This document shows, one piece after another, positions 1-5,994 of a DNA stretch of 9,002 nt. The notes under the pieces are model-generated. The model did not search any database, was not told the DNA's origin, and saw only the letters and a program-made list of their open reading frames with translations. Both the position numbers and the translations under genes were made by a program. This DNA comes from Cryomorphaceae bacterium (GTDB taxonomy: Bacteria > Bacteroidota > Bacteroidia > Flavobacteriales > Schleiferiaceae): assembly GCA_003444795.1 (NCBI GenBank), contig DLWR01000003.1, positions 1 through 9,002 of the forward strand, read 5' to 3'. The stretch's first letter is position 1; each line of letters begins with the position of its first letter.

Positions 1-1089
1 CAGCGAGGCAGCCGATTGCCATGCCCACTGAATGTTCTCAATGAAGGTATCCGGTACGGTATCTACAAAGAGTTCCACCGAATAGCTCGTATCCGGGCAA
101 CCACCCGGGAACCAGTAGGTCACTAAAGAGTATAGTCCAGACTGATTCGTGATGTAATCTCGGTTGGTGGCCCCGTTAATGGTCACCTTTAGCTTTTGGC
201 CGAACTGATCCACAGAATCCTTCAACCATTGGTAATCCACGCTCGTACCTGGCGCAAAGGAAACCGGTCCGCGCAGGGTGATGGATTCCGTTTCACAGAA
301 AGCCAAAGAGTCGACTTGACTGTCCTTGTCCAAAACATTCAGCGTGAACATACCCGCAGGAATATGGGTAATAGTCGTTTGAGGCGCATAGACGTTGATG
401 GTCGTATCCGCACTCATGACGTCACAGTTTCCAGAAGAACCTGTTACGGCATAAACTCCACTGGCAAAAACGATGAGTGAATCTGCCGTTGCTCCCGTGA
501 TCACAGAGCCACCATTGGTCCACTCGTAGCTGTCTAATCCTTTCGTGGCGTAAATAACGACGGTATCCCCCTCACACATGCCCCAGTCGGGTGCACCACT
601 GTAGAGGTTTTCGAATCCTCCCACGATCGAATCTATCTCCACCGTAGGGGCGACATTGACCGTCATTTGAATCGTGTCAGACCACAATACGGGAGATGTG
701 GAACGCACGGCAAGGCCGTAAAAATTGTTGGTGGTGATAGTCACTGGGACAACGACCCACGCATACTTCACACCGGCAGAAATGGTGTCTGCTATGGTGC
801 CTGTTGGTGCTGGCGTGATAGACTGCCACTTCACAATTTCGAGGGTATCGCTGTTGGCTTGGGTAAAAGCCGACTTCATACCCGGAGCAAGCAACACATA
901 AAAATCATTGGTAGCGGTCATGCCTGGCGCACCGATGGTCATGGTCAAGCGGAGCGAATCACCCGTACACTTTGACAAGTTTGGGGCCTGAACGAGATCT
1001 AACGTCTGGGCGCCGAGAAAGGAAGGGGCGGCCAGCAGGAGCGCTAGAGAAATGCGTCGAATCCAAGACATACGTCGAGTAGTTTTCAT
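1..1089 (-). CDS. Secreted Ig/PKD-like repeat surface protein (N-terminal part, runs off left edge)
   Basis: The reverse strand is open without a stop from an ATG at 1089 to base 1 (363 codons), so the C-terminus lies outside the window. The N-terminus is a clear signal peptide: Arg-rich start, hydrophobic LALLLAAPSFLG, then likely cleavage after GAQ near residue 27-28. The mature part is rich in Thr, Ser, Asp and Val and looks like tandem beta-sandwich units. Three segments open with a similar Cys-x-x-acidic-Ser/Thr signature: CTGDS (residue 41), CEGDT (172) and CETES (265). Units two and three follow the Ig/PKD-like pattern of a Trp in the middle (YEW near 190, YQW near 288), a SGxY turn (210, 317) and a second Cys (222, 331). 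In Bacteroidota such repeats are typical of long adhesins or type IX-secreted surface proteins ending in a sorting domain, but that end is not visible. The exact function is unknown. Met7 (codon at 1071-1069) is an alternative start that keeps the signal peptide. Confidence 0.85.
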   Translation of the reverse strand, partial: MKTTRRMSWIRRISLALLLAAPSFLGAQTLDLVQAPNLSKCTGDSLRLTMTIGAPGMTATNDFYVLLAPGMKSAFTQANSDTLEIVKWQSITPAPTGTIADTISAGVKYAWVVVPVTITTNNFYGLAVRSTSPVLWSDTIQMTVNVAPTVEIDSIVGGFENLYSGAPDWGMCEGDTVVIYATKGLDSYEWTNGGSVITGATADSLIVFASGVYAVTGSSGNCDVMSADTTINVYAPQTTITHIPAGMFTLNVLDKDSQVDSLAFCETESITLRGPVSFAPGTSVDYQWLKDSVDQFGQKLKVTINGATNRDYITNQSGLYSLVTYWFPGGCPDTSYSVELFVDTVPDTFIENIQWAWQSAASL

Positions 1090-1097
1090 TTAAACAA

Positions 1098-1105
1098 CAA
1101 ATGTA
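1098..1105 (-). promoter_or_regulatory. Candidate Bacteroidota -7 box for the surface-protein gene
   Basis: The minus strand reads TACATTTG, a full match to the Bacteroidota sigma consensus TAnnTTTG. It lies 8 nt upstream of the ATG at 1089. No convincing -33 TTG/TTTG element is found 17-23 nt further upstream, so this is a half-supported promoter. If it is real, transcription would begin almost at the first ATG, which makes Met7 at 1071 the better translation start. Confidence 0.35.
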
Positions 1106-1110
1106 CGCCC

Positions 1111-1276
1111 GATTGTCCGGGCAGCCGCCACTTTTAACTCACCGAAAGGCCCTGTTGTCTCATTGACGGGGACTGTCTTGCGTGAATTGGTGAGGCCTTC
1201 GACTCACGAGCGAACAGTCCGTATCGCCAGATTTCACACCAGTTTGGCCCGAAATTTGTGCGCATTCCGGACAATC
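1111..1276. repeat. Perfect 10-bp inverted repeat bracketing the divergent intergenic region
   Basis: GATTGTCCGG at 1111-1120 is repeated in exact inverted form as CCGGACAATC at 1267-1276. The left copy lies just upstream of the -7-like box of the surface-protein gene. The right copy ends 10 nt before the dgkA ATG. The flanking bases do not extend the match, and I see no target-site duplication outside it. The left copy also overlaps a small GCCCG/CGGGC stem (1107-1111 with 1118-1122). Paired sites for a regulator of both divergent genes are possible; chance is the main alternative. Confidence 0.5.
1170..1220. other. Long imperfect stem-loop in the divergent intergenic region
   Basis: GGACTGT (1170-1176) pairs perfectly with ACAGTCC (1214-1220). 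The stem continues, after a bulged C1177, with 1178-1180 against 1211-1213 (one G-U pair). After a two-base bulge (1209-1210), 1181-1185 pairs with 1204-1208. That gives 15 base pairs closing an 18-nt loop. No T-run follows on either strand, so it is not a standard intrinsic terminator. It could be a structured leader, a small RNA or a DNA-level element. I do not recognise it as a known RNA family. Confidence 0.45.
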
Positions 1277-1286
1277 CTTGAAACCG

Positions 1287-1670
1287 ATGAAAGACTTAGA
1301 ACCTATGCCTTTCCTTAAAAGTTTTTGGCAGACCAGCATGCATGCACTCAATGGCATTGCTCTGGCTTTTGAAAGTGAACGCAGTTTTCGCATCCACACC
1401 CTCGCCATGGTCCTCGTTTCCGCAACGGGCGCCTACCTGGGAATGGACCTCATGGAATGGGCCATTTTGTTCTTGACGTATGTGGTTATGTTGGGCTTTG
1501 AGCTCCTAAACACCGCCATGGAGTCTTTTGCCAATTTTTTACATCCCGATGAGCACCCAGCGATAAAACGCGTCAAAGACATAGCCGCAGGCGCTGTTCT
1601 TGTCGCATCCATTTTTTCGGTAGCTATTGCAATTATCCTTTTCGGGCCTAAAATTGCGGCCCTCTTATAA
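1287..1670 (+). CDS. dgkA: DgkA-family integral membrane lipid kinase (diacylglycerol or undecaprenol kinase)
   Basis: This 127-aa protein matches the small trimeric inner-membrane kinases that phosphorylate diacylglycerol (Gram-negative) or undecaprenol (Gram-positive) using ATP. Three hydrophobic helices are visible at about 39-53, 57-77 and 99-119. The family signature is present: E31 in SERSFR, the helix-2 motif FELLNTAMES with E72, N75 and E79, and the K97-D98 pair in VKDIAAGAV. Spacings match E. coli DgkA (E28, E69, N72, E76, K94-D95) exactly. One usually conserved acidic position differs: N83 stands where E. coli has D80. The ATG at 1287 is chosen; an in-frame TTG at 1278 and ATG at 1305 are alternatives. 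The next gene starts 11 nt downstream, suggesting cotranscription. Substrate choice cannot be read from the sequence, though lipid-carrier recycling would fit the wall genes nearby. Confidence 0.9.
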   Translation: MKDLEPMPFLKSFWQTSMHALNGIALAFESERSFRIHTLAMVLVSATGAYLGMDLMEWAILFLTYVVMLGFELLNTAMESFANFLHPDEHPAIKRVKDIAAGAVLVASIFSVAIAIILFGPKIAALL

Positions 1671-1681
1671 TCCATCCCTGT

Positions 1682-2104
1682 ATGGCGCTGTATCCCACCC
1701 TAGCTGACCATTTTGATTTACATCTGGCCATCTGCCAGAAACTTCAGCGCGAAAATCCCCATTACAATTGGGTCGGTTTTTATTGGATGGATGACGCGGA
1801 TCAGGCCTTGTATATTGGGGCCTACGTGGGCGCAACGACGGACCATACTCGCATACCATATGGACGAGGAATTTGCGGACAAGTGGCCCAAAGTGGAGAG
1901 ACCTTTGTCGTCCCCGATGTTCACGCTCAAGACAATTATTTAGCCTGTTCTATCCAGACCAAAGCCGAAATCGTAGTCCCCATTTACAAGGACGGAAAAT
2001 TGGTGGGTCAACTCGATATTGACAGCCACAAGCGCGATCCATTTAGTGCCGATGACCAGGCCTATTTGGAGCAGGTTTGCGCTGCGGTCGCGCTGCTTCT
2101 TTGA
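1682..2104 (+). CDS. GAF-domain protein, free methionine-(R)-sulfoxide reductase family
   Basis: This 140-aa cytosolic single-GAF-domain protein resembles fRMsr (E. coli YebR/MsrC type), which reduces free methionine-R-sulfoxide. Key positions align with E. coli at constant spacing: W30 (YNWVGFY), C65 in GRGICGQ (E. coli C94), C89 in NYLACS (C118, reported catalytic), E96 in AEIVVP (E125), and D112 and D114 in LDIDS (D141, D143). The third family cysteine, E. coli C84, is replaced by H55 in TDHTRIPYG. The protein therefore keeps the catalytic and one resolving Cys plus the ligand-binding acids. From memory, TDHT-type sequences recur in Bacteroidota relatives, so this is probably a lineage variant rather than decay. 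It starts 11 nt after dgkA, probably on the same transcript. Reductase activity is likely but not certain; a pure ligand-sensing GAF role is the alternative. Confidence 0.85.
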   Translation: MALYPTLADHFDLHLAICQKLQRENPHYNWVGFYWMDDADQALYIGAYVGATTDHTRIPYGRGICGQVAQSGETFVVPDVHAQDNYLACSIQTKAEIVVPIYKDGKLVGQLDIDSHKRDPFSADDQAYLEQVCAAVALLL

Positions 2105-2108
2105 GAAT

Positions 2109-3359
2109 TTATTGATTGAAGCGAATCGCTTCCACGGGGTCCATCTTTGCCGCCATAGACGCTGGGGCAAGGCCCGAAAGCAGACCAATCACTGCCGATA
2201 GAATGACGCCAGTGAGGACATTGTTGGCGCTCATGGCGAGTTCAAAACCGGAAATCGCTGTGCCGGCGGCCATGAGGATAGCTACGAGGACAAGCCCTGC
2301 CAGCCCACCTACGACAGACAGCAAGGTGCCCTCCAACAAAAACTGAGTGAGAATAAAGGCGCGTGTTGCCCCCAACGCTTTCTGGATGCCGATTTGCCCC
2401 GTTCGCTCGCGAACAGAAACGAACATGATGTTGGCAATTCCGAATCCTCCAACCAGAATGGAAAAACCGCCAATCACGGTTCCTGCGAGGCCAATGGCGC
2501 CAAACATTTGGTCCAAGCCTTGCGAAAACACGGAAGATTCATTCAAGCTAAAATCATCTTCCGCGATAGGTTTTAGGCGGCGGATAGCTCGCATGTGCAT
2601 GCGCAAGTCTTCCTTCATTTCCAGGGTCGTGTAGCCCGGCTTGGCTTTGGCTTGAATGGCCGAACCTCCGAGTTCATCTCCCTTGAGCGCAACAAATAAA
2701 CTAGCCGGCAGTAACACTTTGGTGTCATGCGATTGTCCCACCATGCGGGACCCCTCTTTGGGAAGGATGCCAATGACTGTAAAACGGCGGCCTAAGGTTT
2801 GGATGGAAGCGCCCAATGCATTCCCGGCAGGAAAGAGGCCTTCAGCTATTTCTGCACCGAGTACCACCACATTTTTAGCGGAGGCCATTTCTCCTTCTGA
2901 GAAGTAGCGACCCGTCTCCATGTTGAGGGAATTGAGCGAACCATAGAGGTAGGTTACGCCGTTGACTTCCACATTTTCGACCGATGAGTTGCCGTTCTTG
3001 ACCGTTTCGCCAGACCCAGCGATGTACGTGATATAATCTGCCGTACGCGGACTGCGGGCTGAAAGCCGCTTAAAGTCATTCATGCCCACTTCTGGACGCT
3101 GGAAATACTTCCACCACGCAAACTCTCCCCCATCGCCGCCCCATGGCCATTTTTGGATGTAAACCACATCGCTTCCAAGGCTTTCTACTGAATTCCGAAT
3201 ATTCCGTTCCAAGCTGTCCACAATGGCGTAGACGGCAATGATGGCAAAGATGCCAATCGTAATACCTAATAAACTGAGAAACGTCCTCAACCTATTGGAA
3301 ACCAATGCCATCCAAGCAAAACGCAAGGATTCCGAAAGGAGAGCAACAATTTTCCGCAT
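2109..3359 (-). CDS. MacB/FtsX-type ABC transporter permease
   Basis: This 416-aa inner-membrane protein has the type VII ABC (MacB-like) permease layout. An N-terminal cytoplasmic helix (SNRLRTFLSLLGITIG) leads into TM1 at about 25-47. A large periplasmic MacB-PCD domain follows (about 50-280). Three C-terminal FtsX-domain membrane segments lie at about 288-313, 336-365 and 380-403. The coupling-helix motif SVRERTGQIGIQKALGA (315-331) and the terminal ASMAAKMDPVEAIR are classic family marks. A Trp/aromatic-rich stretch at 71-86 starts the periplasmic domain. Such permeases export or extract substrates mechanically with a separate LolD/MacB-like ATPase and often a membrane-fusion partner. Neither is encoded in this window, so the substrate is unknown. 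The ATG at 3359 is well placed: hydrophilic start, TM1 at the usual distance, 70 bp from divergent purH. Its stop lies 4 nt from the convergent GAF gene. Confidence 0.92.
   Translation of the reverse strand: MRKIVALLSESLRFAWMALVSNRLRTFLSLLGITIGIFAIIAVYAIVDSLERNIRNSVESLGSDVVYIQKWPWGGDGGEFAWWKYFQRPEVGMNDFKRLSARSPRTADYITYIAGSGETVKNGNSSVENVEVNGVTYLYGSLNSLNMETGRYFSEGEMASAKNVVVLGAEIAEGLFPAGNALGASIQTLGRRFTVIGILPKEGSRMVGQSHDTKVLLPASLFVALKGDELGGSAIQAKAKPGYTTLEMKEDLRMHMRAIRRLKPIAEDDFSLNESSVFSQGLDQMFGAIGLAGTVIGGFSILVGGFGIANIMFVSVRERTGQIGIQKALGATRAFILTQFLLEGTLLSVVGGLAGLVLVAILMAAGTAISGFELAMSANNVLTGVILSAVIGLLSGLAPASMAAKMDPVEAIRFNQ
2118..2132. terminator. Short perfect hairpin at the convergent gene ends; weak terminator candidate
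   Basis: GAAGCGAATCGCTTC forms a 6-bp perfect stem with a 3-nt loop. It lies 13 nt after the GAF-gene stop and inside the last codons of the convergent permease gene. Neither strand has a T-run after it. The minus strand continues AT-rich (AATCAATAAATTC), so termination there is possible but weakly supported. Confidence 0.25.
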
Positions 3360-3379
3360 GGGACCTGAAAATTACAAAG

Positions 3380-3392
3380 TCCATGCCATGGA
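3380..3392. promoter_or_regulatory. Palindrome in the permease/purH divergent promoter region
   Basis: TCCATGCCATGGA is a 6+6-bp palindrome around a central C. With one mismatch it extends to 9-bp half-sites over 3377-3395. It lies immediately upstream of the TACCTTTG box for purH, inside the expected -33/-7 spacer, where a repressor dimer could act. No regulator is known from the window, so operator function is an inference. Confidence 0.35.
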
Positions 3393-3397
3393 ATTCC

Positions 3398-3405
3398 TAC
3401 CTTTG
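3398..3405 (+). promoter_or_regulatory. Candidate -7 promoter box for the purH-mre operon
   Basis: TACCTTTG matches the Bacteroidota TAnnTTTG -7 consensus fully. It is followed by a T-rich leader of about 20 nt before the purH ATG at 3430. A clear -33 TTG/TTTG element is missing at the usual distance. It is the best promoter candidate in the 70-bp gap and would drive purH and probably the mre genes behind it. Confidence 0.4.
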
Positions 3406-3429
3406 TTTTTTAGATTTTTTCCCAGGTAC

Positions 3430-4953
3430 ATGTCCGTTTTTACTCCTGTTCAGTCTGCGCTAATTTCCGTCTACCATAAAGAAGGTCTTGCCCCTATTTT
3501 GCATGCTTTGCACGCAGCAGGCGTCAAGCTCTACTCCACGGGCGGCACGCAGACTTTTATCGAATCAGAGGGCTTGCCTGTCACGGCCATTGAGCAGGTA
3601 ACGGGTTTCCCGAGCATCTTAGACGGGCGAGTAAAAACCCTACATCCGAATGTGTTTGGGGGGATCCTTTGGCGTCGTGATAACGCCGAAGATGCGAAGA
3701 CCGTTGAGGAACGCGCCATCCCGAGTTTTGACCTGGTAATCGTGGACCTCTACCCGTTTGAGGATACGGTCGCATCAGGTGCTTCAGAGGCGGACATCAT
3801 CGAAAAGATTGACATTGGCGGCATTTCATTGATTCGTGCGGGTGCCAAAAATTTCCATCATGTTTGGATGGTTTCCTCCCGAGCGGAATACCCTGAGGTA
3901 TTGAGCATCCTGCAGTCGCAAGGCGCTCAGACAAGTCTGGAACAGCGAAAGGCATTTGCTGGCCGCAGCTTTAAGGTGAGTAATCACTACGACGGAGCCA
4001 TTGGGGCTTGGTTTGCGGGAGAAACCAAACCATTCCCCGGTCTTCCAGGCGAGCGACGGGCGCTTCGCTATGGCGAGAATCCACACCAACCCGCGTGGTT
4101 CATTGGAGACTTGGATGAGCTCTTTATCCAACACAACGGCAAAGAGCTGAGCTACAACAACCTTTTGGACATCGATGCGGCTATGCTCTTTTGTGCTGAA
4201 GGGGGTGAAGACCCTACTGTCGCCATTATTAAACACAACAATGCCTGCGGCATGGCCTCTGCCGACACCTTGAGCAATGCTTGGGATCGGGCATTGGCCG
4301 CCGATCCGGTATCTGCCTTTGGTGGAGTAATTGCCTGCAACGAAACGGTTGACGAAGAAACCGCCCTCAAAATGAACGACCTGTTCTTTGAAGTCGTTAT
4401 TGCCCCCTGGTACAGTGTTGGTGCGTTGGAAATCTTAAAGAGCAAAAAGAACCGCATCATTCTGGAAAGCCAGCCCTGCGAATGGCCCCAGTACCTCGTG
4501 CGCTCAACCTTGAATGGCGCACTGTTGCAAGCCCGCGACAGCCACCGGGATAGTGAATCTGACTTGCAAGTGGCTACGAAGCGCGCTCCCTCAGAACAGG
4601 AGGTAGATGACTTGCTTTTCGCTTCGGCGGTATGCAAGCACACCAAGAGCAACACCATTGTTCTTGCGAAAGACCGTCAGCTTATCGCCAGCGGAACAGG
4701 TCAAACCTCCCGCGTCGACGCCCTCAGACAAGCCATTCAGAAGGCGGAATCTTTTGGGATTTCACTCGAAGGAGCCGTCATGGCGTCAGATGCATTTTTT
4801 CCTTTCCCCGATTGTGTGGAAATTGCATACCAAGCTGGCATTCGGGCCGTTATCCAACCAGGCGGCTCTATTAAGGATCAACTAAGCACCGATTTTTGCG
4901 ATGCTCATGACCTAGCCATGGTCATGACGGGCATCCGTCACTTTAAACACTAA
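3430..4953 (+). CDS. purH: Bifunctional AICAR transformylase / IMP cyclohydrolase
   Basis: PurH catalyses the last two steps of de novo IMP synthesis in the cytosol: formyl transfer from 10-formyl-tetrahydrofolate to AICAR, then ring closure of FAICAR. At 507 aa it has normal family length. The N-terminal MGS-like cyclohydrolase domain (about 1-190) shows ALISVYHKEGL, LYSTGGT (34-40), GFPSILDGRVKTLHP (59-73) and the DLYPF motif (106-110). The transformylase domain follows with LRYGENPHQ (212-220), the catalytic Lys-His in IIKHNNACG (K268-H269), VSAFGG (294-299), KHTKSN (403-408), SDAFFPF (453-459) and a QPGGSIKDQ plus C-terminal GIRHFKH ending. The ATG at 3430 is chosen because homology begins directly there. 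The frame stays open to 3238, but that stretch is antisense to the divergent permease gene and reads as non-family sequence. mreB starts 9 nt after the stop. Confidence 0.97.
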   Translation: MSVFTPVQSALISVYHKEGLAPILHALHAAGVKLYSTGGTQTFIESEGLPVTAIEQVTGFPSILDGRVKTLHPNVFGGILWRRDNAEDAKTVEERAIPSFDLVIVDLYPFEDTVASGASEADIIEKIDIGGISLIRAGAKNFHHVWMVSSRAEYPEVLSILQSQGAQTSLEQRKAFAGRSFKVSNHYDGAIGAWFAGETKPFPGLPGERRALRYGENPHQPAWFIGDLDELFIQHNGKELSYNNLLDIDAAMLFCAEGGEDPTVAIIKHNNACGMASADTLSNAWDRALAADPVSAFGGVIACNETVDEETALKMNDLFFEVVIAPWYSVGALEILKSKKNRIILESQPCEWPQYLVRSTLNGALLQARDSHRDSESDLQVATKRAPSEQEVDDLLFASAVCKHTKSNTIVLAKDRQLIASGTGQTSRVDALRQAIQKAESFGISLEGAVMASDAFFPFPDCVEIAYQAGIRAVIQPGGSIKDQLSTDFCDAHDLAMVMTGIRHFKH

Positions 4954-4962
4954 CCTGGCTCT

Positions 4963-5991
4963 ATGGGACTGTTTGATTTTTTAACTTACGATATTGCGAT
5001 TGACCTCGGAACGGCCAATACGCTGATTATTCACAACGACAAGGTCGTGGTAGACGCCCCGTCTATTGTCGCCATGGACCGGACCACCAACGCCATTCTT
5101 GCCATTGGCCATGAGGCCATGCAGATGCATGGAAAGACGCATGAGAACATTCGGACCGTTCGCCCCTTGAAAGATGGCGTCATCGCTGACTTTGTGGCAT
5201 CAGAGCACATGATTCGGGAAATGATTAAGAGCATTCCCGTGCTGAAGAACAAGTGGTTGACGCCCTCCTTGCGAATGGTAATCTGCATCCCCTCAGGCAT
5301 TACCGAGGTAGAGAAGCGCGCTGTACGAGACTCGGCCGAACACGCCAACGCTAAAGAGGTCTACCTCATCCACGAGCCCATGGCAGCTGCCATTGGTATC
5401 GGCGTCGACGTCCTGGAGCCCAAAGGCAACATGATCATCGATATCGGTGGTGGTACCACAGAAATTGCGGTTATGGCCTTGGGCGGTATTGTATGTGACA
5501 AGAGTGTAAAAGTGGCCGGTGACGTCTTCACCAATGACATCGCATACTACATGCGTTCCCAGCACAACTTGTACGTCGGGGAGCGCACTGCAGAAATGAT
5601 TAAGATCAACGTGGGTGCGGCGATAGAAAATTTGAGCTCTCCTCCCGATGACATGAGTGTTCAGGGACGCGACTTGATTACCGGCAAACCTAAGCAAGTG
5701 GATATCTCCTACAAAGAGATCGCTCGTGCTCTGGACAAATCCTTGACGCGTATTGAAGATGCGGTCATGGAGGCTTTGTCGATGACCCCTCCCGAACTCT
5801 CTGCGGACATCTACAATTCAGGAATTTACATGGCCGGTGGCGGCTCCATGCTGCGCGGCTTGGATCAACGTATTTCTTCCAAAACTGACCTCCCCGTATA
5901 TGTCGCGGAAGATCCTTTGCGTGCGGTGGTTCGCGGCACAGGCATTGCCCTCAAAAACCTGGAGAAATACCGCACCCTTTTGATGCGCTAA
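4963..5991 (+). CDS. mreB: Rod-shape-determining actin homologue MreB
   Basis: MreB is the bacterial actin whose membrane-bound filaments orient lateral wall synthesis. This 342-aa protein is full length and highly typical of Bacteroidota. The amphipathic membrane-binding N-terminus is MGLFDFL. The phosphate-1 loop is IDLGTANT (13-20). RPLKDGVIADF occurs at 67-77, the catalytic-region EPMAAAIGIG at 138-147 and the phosphate-2 motif IDIGGGTTEIA at 159-169. GDVFTND (186-192) and the adenosine motif AGGGSMLRGL (291-300) follow. VAEDPLRAVVRGTG lies near the C-terminus. All nucleotide-binding positions look intact, so it should be functional. It follows purH by 9 nt and precedes mreC by 3 nt, which makes cotranscription very likely. 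No promoter is visible in the short gap, so its expression probably depends on the purH promoter or on one within purH. Confidence 0.98.
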   Translation: MGLFDFLTYDIAIDLGTANTLIIHNDKVVVDAPSIVAMDRTTNAILAIGHEAMQMHGKTHENIRTVRPLKDGVIADFVASEHMIREMIKSIPVLKNKWLTPSLRMVICIPSGITEVEKRAVRDSAEHANAKEVYLIHEPMAAAIGIGVDVLEPKGNMIIDIGGGTTEIAVMALGGIVCDKSVKVAGDVFTNDIAYYMRSQHNLYVGERTAEMIKINVGAAIENLSSPPDDMSVQGRDLITGKPKQVDISYKEIARALDKSLTRIEDAVMEALSMTPPELSADIYNSGIYMAGGGSMLRGLDQRISSKTDLPVYVAEDPLRAVVRGTGIALKNLEKYRTLLMR

Positions 5992-5994
5992 GGC

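Noticed and set aside
196..975. Plus-strand open frames of 94 and 102 codons (196-480 and 667-975)
   Set aside because: They lie opposite the surface-protein gene, have unstructured Arg/His-rich composition and match no family I know.
1107..1122. GCCCG/CGGGC mini-hairpin as a terminator
   Set aside because: The 5-bp stem has no T-run, and no gene ends nearby on either strand.
1251..1258. GAAATTTG as a -7 box for dgkA
   Set aside because: It departs from TAnnTTTG at the first base and has no good -33 element. The position is suitable, but support is too weak for a feature.
1278..1286. TTG start for dgkA three codons upstream of the ATG
   Set aside because: It is possible, but the ATG at 1287 is the simpler start and the added residues carry no family signal.
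1160..1408. 82-codon minus-strand frame across the dgkA start and the intergenic hairpin
   Set aside because: It is mostly antisense to dgkA, with a non-protein-like composition and no recognisable domain.
3238..3429. In-frame upstream extension of purH giving a 571-residue protein
   Set aside because: The extra 64 residues are antisense to the permease gene's start, do not resemble PurH and include the promoter gap. The family's N-terminus begins directly at the ATG at 3430.
4152..4658. 168-codon minus-strand open frame inside purH
   Set aside because: It is antisense to the highly conserved transformylase domain, Ser/Arg-rich and without a domain signal. It is a typical codon-bias shadow.
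5293..5697. 134-codon minus-strand open frame inside mreB
   Set aside because: It is a shadow of conserved mreB codons, with no family resemblance.
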